Positions 56,663 through 64,000 of a DNA stretch of 64,000 nt are shown here, in pieces. The position numbers were made by a program, and so were the translations under genes. The stretch spans positions 1,178,001 to 1,242,000 of the forward strand of contig NZ_FNRV01000001.1 in the NCBI RefSeq assembly GCF_900105115.1, in the 5' to 3' direction. The notes beneath the pieces are model-generated. The model did no database searches. It had not been told where the DNA came from and saw only the letters and a list, made by a program, of their open reading frames with translations. Source of the DNA: Pseudomonas mohnii. Its GTDB lineage: Bacteria > Pseudomonadota > Gammaproteobacteria > Pseudomonadales > Pseudomonadaceae. Each line of letters begins with the position of its first letter. The first letter of the stretch is position 1.

Positions 56663-58007
56663 AATTGCCTTGGGTTTCCGGAATCACCACACTGCCGATC
56701 AGGTAGATCACCGACAGACCCGCGGCGAAAATCGCCAGCACCATGGGTATCTGCGCCGGGCTACTGCTGACCAGGGACACAAAGGTCGGCATGGTGCCGC
56801 CGAGGGCGAAACCGATGTTCCATGACAAGCCGGTGCCGCTGGCTCGCAGCTCGGTGGCAAAGCGTTCATTGAGGAAGATCAGAATCGGCGCGATGATCGC
56901 CCCGCCCATGAAGCCTATGCCCATGCAATACAGCGCAGTGCGGGTCAGCGAACCCGGTTCGGCGACACCCAGGAACATCATGGGCAGGCTCACCAGGTTG
57001 ATCAAACCCAGCAGCATGAAGGTCTTCTTGCGACCGATCAGGTCACTCAGGTAACCGAAGGCCAGTGCACCGACAATGGTTGCGGCCGATCCGTACATGA
57101 GCATCTGCGAAGTCTGCGTATGAGGCACTTTGGCGACCACATTGAGCAACGTCGGCAAATAACCGCAAGCCAGGTAATACGTGGCACCGCCTCCGAACGT
57201 AATCAACAGATTGACCATCATCACGCCGCGATATTCGCGACCAAACAGACGCTTGAGTGGCGACACGACCACTATTGCAGGCCCCTTGTTTTTTCGGGCC
57301 TGTTGCAGTTGCTGCCAGACCGGGGTTTCTTCCAGGTAACGGAACATCACCAGGCCGAAAAACGTGCTGAGCAGGCCGCAGAAGAACATGAAGCGCCAGC
57401 CCCAGACATCAAATTCTTCCCCGGTGAAAATCTCCGACAACACCAGATAAGTGACCGACGCCAACAGCGCGCCCATGCCGGCGCCGGCGCCACCGATCAA
57501 CCCGGACATCAAGCCGCGATAGCGCGGCGAGATGGATTCGGTGCCGATGGTGTGAGTGGAGGCGACAATGCCGCCAACGAAAACACCCTGAATGACCCGC
57601 AAGACCAAAAACAGTATCGGGGCCAATACCCCGACCTGGTGAATGGTCGGCAACGCGCCAAACAGCGCCGTGGAAATACCGACGCCGACCATCGACACCA
57701 TCAACGCACGCTTGCGGCCGTGTTTATCGGCATACGCGCCGAAGATTGCCGAACCCAGCGGACGCACCAGCAAGGCCACGGCGAACGAGGCATACACCGC
57801 GGCCAGCGACAGTGTCGGGGTGTCCGAGGGGAAGAACAGGCGGCCGATGATCGGTGCCACGTAGAGCAGGATGAACAGGTCAAACAGATCCAGCGCCCAG
57901 CCGAAGGTCGAGGCAAATGCCGCAAGCAAGGCCTTGCCCGGTGAAATCTGCGGTGTATCGATAGCGGCAATGGTGGGTGATGCAGTTATTGTTGTTGTCG
58001 TAGTCAT
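56655..58007 (-). CDS. MFS transporter (metabolite:H+ symporter type)
   Basis: 450 residues from the ATG at 58007, with GAGG upstream. Twelve membrane helices. The signature loop 'GAYADKHGRKRALMVSM' (G-x-x-x-D-x-x-G-R-K/R) is visible after helix 2, and 'RGLMSGLIGGAGAGMGALLAS' follows. The N-terminal 'ASTFGWALDLFDLFILLYVAPIIG' matches the metabolite:H+ symporter group. It probably takes up the acid that the adjacent ligase activates. It is the last gene of the leftward cluster. Confidence 0.88.
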   Translation of the reverse strand: MTTTTTITASPTIAAIDTPQISPGKALLAAFASTFGWALDLFDLFILLYVAPIIGRLFFPSDTPTLSLAAVYASFAVALLVRPLGSAIFGAYADKHGRKRALMVSMVGVGISTALFGALPTIHQVGVLAPILFLVLRVIQGVFVGGIVASTHTIGTESISPRYRGLMSGLIGGAGAGMGALLASVTYLVLSEIFTGEEFDVWGWRFMFFCGLLSTFFGLVMFRYLEETPVWQQLQQARKNKGPAIVVVSPLKRLFGREYRGVMMVNLLITFGGGATYYLACGYLPTLLNVVAKVPHTQTSQMLMYGSAATIVGALAFGYLSDLIGRKKTFMLLGLINLVSLPMMFLGVAEPGSLTRTALYCMGIGFMGGAIIAPILIFLNERFATELRASGTGLSWNIGFALGGTMPTFVSLVSSSPAQIPMVLAIFAAGLSVIYLIGSVVIPETQGNFK

Positions 58008-58191
58008 GGTTGCCTCACACAAGCGGTGAATCGAAACGTTCTGCATCCCGGTGCGCGGGTTGCGGGTAGTCAGCCGTTCAGCGGTGATACCTTGATGGGT
58101 CCTTTCAGTTGCATTGAAGGCGCGGCAGGCCCTGTTCCGGAGGGGCGTACGCCGTTACCGACAGACTCCCGGGCCTGCTCGCCGGTACGAT

Positions 58192-58995
58192 TTACTCGCC
58201 GATGAACACGGCCGCACGCTTGCTGTGAAACGCTTCGACGCCTTCCTTGAAGTCCTTGGAGCTACGCAGACGGCTGTAGCAGTGACCTTCCATTTCGATC
58301 GCAACGGTCAGCGGCGCATCTTCGTTGTCGTTGATCAGTTTTTTCGCCGTGCGTTGAGCCAGCGGCGAGAAGCGCCGCAGTTCATCGACCAACGCATCGA
58401 CGGTGCTTTCCAGTTCGGTATCCGGCACGACCTCGGTAGCGATACCCCAGGCATAGGCCTGGTCGCCCGTAATGCGTTTGGCGCGCATCACCATGTGCTT
58501 GGTGCGGGTGATGCCGATGATCTTCTGCAAGCGTGCGGAGCCACCCGAACCCGGGATCTGACCCAGGTTCTGCTCAGGCAAAGCGTAGCGAGTGGTTTGC
58601 GAAGCAATGCGGAAATCGCAGGCCAGGGACAGTTCGAAACCGACACCGAAGGTGTAGCCACGGTTGGCAACGATCACCGGTTTTTCGCAACGTGCCGGTG
58701 CCGCGACGTTCCAGGCCAGCTTCGAAACGTGCTCCGGCGACGCTTCGAGGAAGCCCTTGATGTCGCCGCCGCTGGAGAAGTGCTCACCCACCGAGCGCAG
58801 CACGATGACGCGCACGCCTTGGTGTGCATCGAGGGCTTCGAAGACCAGGCGCAGCTGATCGCGCTGCCCCATGGATATGACGTTCAACGGTGCCCGGTTG
58901 AGGATGATGTCGGCGCGCTCGCGGGACACATCGACTTCAACCTGGAAGCCATCGAACTGAGTGTCGAGAAATTGCTGGATCGCTTGTTGTTGCAT
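58192..58995 (-). CDS. Enoyl-CoA hydratase/isomerase family protein
   Basis: 267 residues of crotonase fold. 'VRVIVLRSVGEHFSSGGDIKGFLE' forms the first oxyanion half, and 'NRGYTFGVGFELSLACDFRIASQTTRYALPEQNLGQIPGSGGSARL' the second, including a candidate acidic catalytic residue in 'LPEQNLG'. AGGAC precedes the start. Located after the acyl-CoA ligase gene, it would act on the CoA thioester, for example by hydrating a ring or chain double bond. Confidence 0.88.
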   Translation of the reverse strand: MQQQAIQQFLDTQFDGFQVEVDVSRERADIILNRAPLNVISMGQRDQLRLVFEALDAHQGVRVIVLRSVGEHFSSGGDIKGFLEASPEHVSKLAWNVAAPARCEKPVIVANRGYTFGVGFELSLACDFRIASQTTRYALPEQNLGQIPGSGGSARLQKIIGITRTKHMVMRAKRITGDQAYAWGIATEVVPDTELESTVDALVDELRRFSPLAQRTAKKLINDNEDAPLTVAIEMEGHCYSRLRSSKDFKEGVEAFHSKRAAVFIGE

Positions 58996-59014
58996 GTGAG
59001 TGTCCTCTGGATGA

Positions 59015-60553
59015 TTAGCTGATGGCCTTCAAGGCCTGTTCCTGGAATTGGGCCAGCAGCACGCGTCGCAGCACCTTGCCGACTGGAGATTTGGGAATCT
59101 GATCGATGAACTGATAACGGCGTGGCCGCTTGAATTTGGCCAGGCCCGAGGCGATGCAATGGGCATCGAGGTCGCCTTCCGAGACTTCGGCGCGCAGCTT
59201 GATAAACGCAGCAATGATCTTGCCCCACTGCTCGTCCGGCAGACCGACCACCACCACTTCTTCTACTGCCGGGTGCAGAGAGAGCATGTTCTCGATTTCT
59301 GCCGGGCTGACGTTTTCGCCGCCGGTGATGATCAAGTCATCGACACGACCCGTGACGAACAGATCGCCCTCCAGATCGAAGTAGCCGATGTCACCGGTGA
59401 AATACCATCCGTCTCGCAACGCCTTGGCGGTTGCTTCGGGGCGGTTCAGGTAGCCTTCGAACGCCTCGTCACTCGCCAGGTCGGCGATGATCTGACCCTC
59501 CTCCAGCGGCTTGGCCTGCACGTCTACCGTTTCTGCATCGATCGGCACCACGCGCACTCGCTGGTTCATTGCACTGCGCCCTGACGAACCGGGTTTACGG
59601 TTGGCTTGCTGGTCGATGGTGAAGGTGTAGATCTCCGAGCTGCCGTAATGATTGACGAACAATTGCGGCTGGAACGCCTGCTCGACGCGACGCATCAAGC
59701 CGTCACTCATCGGCGCACCGGCAAAGCCGATTTTCTCCACACTGGCGACGCGCTCGCGGGCAAAGGCCGGGTGTTCGATGAGCATGTGGTAGAGCGTCGG
59801 CACCAGGTACAGGTTGCTGACCTTTTCCCGCTCGATGGCCTGCAGCGTGGCTTCCACGTCGAACTTCGGCACACAGACGAACTGCCCGTCGATCAGCGCC
59901 ATGGACAGTAACGAACGCACGCCCATGGTGTGGTAAAGCGGCATGACACCCAGCGTGCACTCGCTCTGGCGGTAGAGGTTTTGCGCCACGTGGGCAACCG
60001 CCGCGGCGCGTTCGCAACGGTGCCGACGGGGCACGCCCTTGGGCTTGCTGGTGGTGCCGGAGGTGTACAGCAGCAGTGAAAAGTCTTCGGCGCCCGCCTG
60101 CAAAATGATGCCGGAGGGGCGCTGCGAACACAGCTCCTCAAAACTCAGGTCGGTGTCGGCGGCACGGATACCGGTGGCGATCCGTGGCAGCCTTGTGGCG
60201 GCGCTGCAACCGGCCACGGCGGCTACGGTAGCGTCGTCGTAAGCCAGCGCGCGGATTTGCGCATCTTCGATGCAGTAGCCCAGTTCATCGGCAGTCGAAC
60301 GCCAGTTCAACGGGGTCATGACGACGCCCGCAAACTGACAGGCCCAATGCAGGGTCGCCATCTGCCAGCGGTTTTGCATCGCTACCAGTAGTCGGTCACC
60401 GCGTTGCAGCCCGAGACGTTGCAGGCCCCGAGCTGCGCTCTGGATATCGACGAACCAGTCTTCATAGGTTTTCTTCAACGCACCGTCACTGACCGCCACC
60501 GCGTGCGGTCTGCGTTCAACGGCAGCGAGGAAGCTGCGTCCGAGATCGAACAT
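59015..60553 (-). CDS. AMP-binding acyl/aryl-CoA ligase
   Basis: 512 residues from the ATG at 60553. ANL-family motifs: 'LLLYTSGTTSKPKGVPRRHRC' (P-loop), 'VNHYGSSEIYTFTIDQQ' (A5), 'DGWYFTGDIGYFDLEGDLFVTGRVDDLIITGGENVSPAEIE' (A7-A8) and 'IPKSPVGKVLRR' with the catalytic lysine. It joins a carboxylic acid to CoA with ATP. Its position beside 2Fe-2S/FAD/molybdenum subunits points to an aromatic or unsaturated acid as substrate. It begins five bases after the 2Fe-2S gene. Confidence 0.9.
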   Translation of the reverse strand: MFDLGRSFLAAVERRPHAVAVSDGALKKTYEDWFVDIQSAARGLQRLGLQRGDRLLVAMQNRWQMATLHWACQFAGVVMTPLNWRSTADELGYCIEDAQIRALAYDDATVAAVAGCSAATRLPRIATGIRAADTDLSFEELCSQRPSGIILQAGAEDFSLLLYTSGTTSKPKGVPRRHRCERAAAVAHVAQNLYRQSECTLGVMPLYHTMGVRSLLSMALIDGQFVCVPKFDVEATLQAIEREKVSNLYLVPTLYHMLIEHPAFARERVASVEKIGFAGAPMSDGLMRRVEQAFQPQLFVNHYGSSEIYTFTIDQQANRKPGSSGRSAMNQRVRVVPIDAETVDVQAKPLEEGQIIADLASDEAFEGYLNRPEATAKALRDGWYFTGDIGYFDLEGDLFVTGRVDDLIITGGENVSPAEIENMLSLHPAVEEVVVVGLPDEQWGKIIAAFIKLRAEVSEGDLDAHCIASGLAKFKRPRRYQFIDQIPKSPVGKVLRRVLLAQFQEQALKAIS

Positions 60554-60558
60554 TATTG

Positions 60559-61059
60559 TTATACCCCTTTGTTCGTTTGGCGCTGGGCAGCGACTTCGAG
60601 CACGGCCTGGACGATGCCGGTGTAGCCCGTGCAGCGACATAGATGCCCCGAAAGCATGTCGCGTACCTGGGTCTCGTCCGGGTTGGGTACCCGTTCGAGG
60701 AAATCCACGCAGGACATGAGAATGCCCGCAGTGCAAAAGCCGCACTGCAAGGCGTGATGACGGCGAAAGGCTTGTTGCAGGTCGCTCAGCGTGTCGTCAT
60801 CGGCCAGCGACTCGACGGTCTCGATACGCCGCTCGTGCCCCTGTACCGCAAGCATCAGGCAGGAACGCACGGCGACTCCGTCCACCAGCACTGTGCAGGC
60901 ACCGCAGACACCGTGTTCGCATCCGACATGGACACCGGTGGCACCGAGGTCGTGTCGCAGGAAGTCGCAGAGTTGGGTCCTCGGTTCAGCCAACGCCTCG
61001 CGGGAGCGGCCATTGAGTTCCAGGCGAATCGGAAAGGTTTGGTCGGCAGTTACACGCAT
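60559..61059 (-). CDS. Molybdenum hydroxylase 2Fe-2S subunit
   Basis: 166 residues. The two cluster motifs are the ferredoxin-type 'GCEHGVCGACTVLVDG' (CxxxxCxxC...C) and the helical 'CGFCTAGILMS...CRCTGYTGI', both as in CoxS, xanthine dehydrogenase and 4-hydroxybenzoyl-CoA reductase small subunits. AGGAG precedes the start. It passes electrons from the molybdenum centre to the FAD subunit encoded just before it. Confidence 0.93.
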   Translation of the reverse strand: MRVTADQTFPIRLELNGRSREALAEPRTQLCDFLRHDLGATGVHVGCEHGVCGACTVLVDGVAVRSCLMLAVQGHERRIETVESLADDDTLSDLQQAFRRHHALQCGFCTAGILMSCVDFLERVPNPDETQVRDMLSGHLCRCTGYTGIVQAVLEVAAQRQTNKGV

Positions 61060-61061
61060 GT

Positions 61062-61868
61062 TCAGACTCCTTCGATCAGCTGATGACCCAGCTCGCGAAT
61101 CAGTTGGCGGCGATAGGCAGCGCTGGCCTGCACGTCGTCTTGTGCATCGAGCGACCAGGCGGTTTGATTGAGCGCGTCCGGCAGCGCCGCACCCCGTGGC
61201 AGGCTGCGACGTTGCGGACGGTCGGCGACCCCGCCGATGCCGAGTTCGACCTGGTCCGTGCCGATGGCCGCAGCCAGGGAGACAATTGCAAAGTCGCCGT
61301 GGCGCATGGCGATTTCGCGGAAGCGATAGGTGATGCCTTCGCGCTTGAGCGGAAAACGCACCTCGACGACCAGTTCATCCGCACGCTTGTCGGTGGTGAG
61401 AATGCCTTGGAAGAAGTCGGCAGCCTTGACGATGCGCTTGCCTTTTTTCGACTCGAGAACGATCTCGCCGCCCAGCGTCACCAGGCACAGCGGCAACTCG
61501 GCGCTGGGGTCGGCGTGAGCCACCGAACCGCAGACGGTGCCGCGATTACGCGTCTGGAAGTGACCGATCCAAGGCATCGCCAGGGCCAATAAAGGCACTT
61601 CGTCCATCAGGGTCGAACGTGCCAGCAACTGCGCCTGTCGCACCCCGGCACCTACGGCCAGGCAATCCTTGCGCCGTTCGATATAGGCCAGGTCAGCCAC
61701 ATGATTGATATCGATCAGCAACTTGGGTTGAGCCAGACGCATGTTGAGCACCGCCATCAGCGATTGGCCACCGGCGATGATGCGAGCCTCCTGGCCGTAC
61801 TCGGCGAGCAACTCAACCACCTGACGACGGGTGTCAGCCCGAACGTAATCGAAAGCAGCCGGTTTCAT
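61062..61868 (-). CDS. Molybdenum hydroxylase FAD-binding subunit
   Basis: 268 residues from the ATG at 61868, which overlaps the large-subunit stop (ATGA) and has GGGAGG upstream. 'IIAGGQSLMAVLNMRLAQPKLLIDIN' and 'QTRNRGTVCGSVAHADPSAELPLCL' are the two FAD-binding motifs of the CoxM/XdhB family. At this length it lacks the extra 4Fe-4S insertion found in 4-hydroxybenzoyl-CoA reductase beta subunits, so it is more like an aerobic dehydrogenase. Confidence 0.92.
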   Translation of the reverse strand: MKPAAFDYVRADTRRQVVELLAEYGQEARIIAGGQSLMAVLNMRLAQPKLLIDINHVADLAYIERRKDCLAVGAGVRQAQLLARSTLMDEVPLLALAMPWIGHFQTRNRGTVCGSVAHADPSAELPLCLVTLGGEIVLESKKGKRIVKAADFFQGILTTDKRADELVVEVRFPLKREGITYRFREIAMRHGDFAIVSLAAAIGTDQVELGIGGVADRPQRRSLPRGAALPDALNQTAWSLDAQDDVQASAAYRRQLIRELGHQLIEGV

Positions 61869-64000
61869 TGCGCACCTCCCTTGCCAAACAGCGCGCCAAG
61901 CGAGGCACGCAATCGCGCCCACCAGCCGGTGGAGATGGCTTGGCCACTGATCCGTTGCGACAGGCGAGTAAAGATTTGTCCGATGATCACTTTCGAGGCC
62001 CCTTGCAACATTCGGCCGCCGACCGCGGCGACTTTGCCGCTGACCGCCACCTGGTATTGGTATTCCAGACGTGTGTGGCCGTTTTCCAGTTCGACGAAAC
62101 GCACCTTGGCCTGGCCTTGAGCCGAGCCCATCGAGCTGCTGCCGGAACCGGACAGACGCAATGAATGCGGCGGGTCCAGATCACTCAGGGCAACCTTGGC
62201 CTCGAAGCGCGCGCGGATCATGCCGACGCCCACGGTGACGTCTGCGCGGTAACGGTTTTCGCCTTCAAGCACGAGGTCGTGACAACCGGGAATGATCGCC
62301 GCCAACGTCTGCGGGTCGAGCAAGGTATCGAAGACCTGTTGCGGCGAAGCAGGAATCACCACCGAGTCGTTGGCCCGCAGTGCCGGTCCACCGGCAGGTG
62401 CTGCGTCCAGGTTGTCATCGGGCTCCATACCGGCGGGCCGTGGCGGCTCGTCGATGCCGATGAGCGTGCGTACTTTCGAGGGTGTCAGTGGCAGACGAAT
62501 GTCCGAGCGACCAAGGGCGTCGGCCACCGCGTTGGCGATGCACACCGGCGTGCTCATATTGTTGCCCTCGCCCACCCCCTTGGCGCCCAGTGGGGTGAAC
62601 GGTGATGGCGTTTCCATATGCAGGATCACCGGCTCGATCACTTCCGGCGCGGTTGGCACCAGATAATCGGCGAAGGTCCCGGAGAGAAAGCTGCCGTCCT
62701 CGCCATAGGCAAACTCTTCCATCAGCGCCGCGCCGAGGCCTTGGGTGAAGCCACCACGAATCTGGCCATCGACCAGCGCGGGGTTGAGCAGGCGGCCGGC
62801 GTCATGACAGGTGACGTAGCGATCGATGTGGATCTCGCCGGTCATGCGGTCGATTTCCAGACCACAGATGTCGAAGACAAAGCCGTAGCACAGCGAACTA
62901 TTGACCTGATCCTGATCGTCCGGTGCCACCAATTGCGGCGGGCTCCAGAAGGCGGTTTCGCGCAGACCGCCACTTTCACCTTCCGGCAGCAGCCCCGGCG
63001 ACCAGTGGGTCGCACCGGCAATCCGATGGAATGGCGCCACCGCCCCGCCATTGACCACAAAAATCTTGCCGCCCGCGAAACGAATATCTTCGGGACTGGC
63101 CTGCAATTGCTCGGCGGCAATCGCGGCAAGGCGATCACGGATCTTCAGCGCGGCCTTGTAGACGGCACCGGCCACAGCGCCGGCGAAGCGACTGGAATAG
63201 TTGCCCGAGGCAATCGACCAGGCGTCTTTCTGAGTGTCCAGTTCGACGTTGACCACGATGGATTCCAGCGCAACCCCAAGCACTTCGGCGACGACCTGAG
63301 CGACGGTGGTTTGATGACCCTGCCCTTGCGGTGCCGAGGATACGTGCACGCTGACGTCACCCAATGGGCCGACGTTGATGGTTGCGGTTGCGACAGCGCC
63401 GTTTTTCGGGCCGGCCTTGCGCCGCTCTTCGGGTGTCATCGCGGTGGTGATGTAACCCATGTTGGAAATCGACGGTTCGATGACGGCGGCATAACCAATG
63501 CCATAGATTCGGCCTTCGGCACGCGCCTGATCACGACGTTTGAGCAACTCGTCGAGACCGCCATCAGCCACCGCCAAGGCAATGCCTGCCTGGTAATTGC
63601 CGGAGTCGAGCAACGCACCGGCGGCCGCGCGATAAGGGAAGGCATCGGCCGGCACCAGGTTGCGGCGGATCACGTCCAACGGATCAAGCTTCAACTGCAC
63701 GGCGATGTGTTGCAGCAGCCGCTCCAGGGCGAAATACACCTGCGGGCCACCGAAACCACGGTTCAGGCCGGAAGGGGTTTTATTGGTCAGCACCACCCGG
63801 TTGCGCACCTGCAAATGCCGAATCGCGTAGGCACCCGTCAGGTTGCCATGCATGCGGTAAAAAGTTGCCGGTTCGGGCGCCCTCAGGTAGGCGCCACAAT
63901 CGTCGATCTGGTCATAGCGCAAAGCGGTGATGCGGCCATCCGCTTCTACCGCCGCTTCTATTTCGGTCACTCGATTGGTTGCCGAAGAAGCCCCCTGCAA
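61865..64000 (-). CDS. Molybdenum hydroxylase large subunit fused to a CoxG-like domain (5' end outside window)
   Basis: The visible 711 residues lack the N-terminal part. The CoxL/XdhA-type region shows 'LNRGFGGPQVYFALERLLQHIA' and 'VSSAPQGQGHQTTVAQVVAEVLG' (cofactor contacts) and the base Glu in 'LGAKGVGEGNNMSTPVCIANAVADALG'. After a Pro-rich linker, about the last 170 residues form a CoxG/SRPBCC domain ('VVIPASPQQVFDTLLDPQTLAAIIPGCHDL'). CoxG is usually a separate membrane anchor, so the fusion may tether the enzyme to the membrane. It is the first visible gene of the leftward cluster. Confidence 0.9.
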   Translation of the reverse strand: MQGASSATNRVTEIEAAVEADGRITALRYDQIDDCGAYLRAPEPATFYRMHGNLTGAYAIRHLQVRNRVVLTNKTPSGLNRGFGGPQVYFALERLLQHIAVQLKLDPLDVIRRNLVPADAFPYRAAAGALLDSGNYQAGIALAVADGGLDELLKRRDQARAEGRIYGIGYAAVIEPSISNMGYITTAMTPEERRKAGPKNGAVATATINVGPLGDVSVHVSSAPQGQGHQTTVAQVVAEVLGVALESIVVNVELDTQKDAWSIASGNYSSRFAGAVAGAVYKAALKIRDRLAAIAAEQLQASPEDIRFAGGKIFVVNGGAVAPFHRIAGATHWSPGLLPEGESGGLRETAFWSPPQLVAPDDQDQVNSSLCYGFVFDICGLEIDRMTGEIHIDRYVTCHDAGRLLNPALVDGQIRGGFTQGLGAALMEEFAYGEDGSFLSGTFADYLVPTAPEVIEPVILHMETPSPFTPLGAKGVGEGNNMSTPVCIANAVADALGRSDIRLPLTPSKVRTLIGIDEPPRPAGMEPDDNLDAAPAGGPALRANDSVVIPASPQQVFDTLLDPQTLAAIIPGCHDLVLEGENRYRADVTVGVGMIRARFEAKVALSDLDPPHSLRLSGSGSSSMGSAQGQAKVRFVELENGHTRLEYQYQVAVSGKVAAVGGRMLQGASKVIIGQIFTRLSQRISGQAISTGWWARLRASLGALFGKGGAQ

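Overview
The window reads as a chromosomal stretch of a Pseudomonas, most likely from the P. fluorescens group. Supporting evidence: high-GC coding sequence on both strands, pobA/pobR, Aer-type and other chemoreceptors, and the short palindromic repeat built on GGAGCGAGCCTGCTCGCGAT that is typical of this group. I see no insertion sequence, prophage or CRISPR array. Species assignment is inference.

Layout. 0-15 kb is an aromatic-catabolism island: two Phenol_MetA_deg-type outer-membrane proteins plus a broken remnant of a third, an AraC regulator, a chemoreceptor, an orphan tatA, pobA/pobR, a sigma54-dependent XylR/DmpR-type activator, a p-cresol methylhydroxylase operon pchA-pchC-pchX-pchF and a further cytochrome c. 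Together they would take p-cresol via 4-hydroxybenzaldehyde and 4-hydroxybenzoate to protocatechuate. Two near-identical sigma54-like promoters, each with an IHF-consensus site upstream, sit before one porin and before pchA. 15-18.6 kb holds two small unknown genes, aer, three stacked terminators and an acetyltransferase. 18.6-21.2 kb encodes a histidine kinase, a NarL-type response regulator and a PAS-only protein.

21.4-46.5 kb is one long methylated-amine locus. Rightward: haem-dependent oxidative N-demethylase/dimethylamine monooxygenase genes, a GcvT-like protein, purU, tmm, tdm, an APC permease and folD. Leftward: gmaS, mgsA, mgsB, mgsC and amt. Then an XRE-cupin regulator, a second purU and folD, and mgdABCD. 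The predicted route is trimethylamine -> TMAO -> dimethylamine -> methylamine -> gamma-glutamylmethylamide -> N-methylglutamate -> glutamate, with formaldehyde caught on tetrahydrofolate and released as formate by FolD and PurU. A repeated GGAA/TTCCC motif in the three promoter regions suggests that the XRE-cupin protein runs the whole locus.

46.5-54.6 kb is accessory: a large repetitive Ig-like/DUF4214 protein, a candidate small RNA, small unknown genes, a SPOR-domain membrane protein and a decayed alginate-export-type porin. 54.6-64 kb has an AraC regulator, xdhC, a hydrolase, and a leftward cluster running from the right edge: a molybdenum hydroxylase (large subunit fused to a CoxG-like domain), FAD and 2Fe-2S subunits, an acyl-CoA ligase, an enoyl-CoA hydratase and an MFS transporter. 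It looks like an acyl/aryl-CoA route of unknown substrate.
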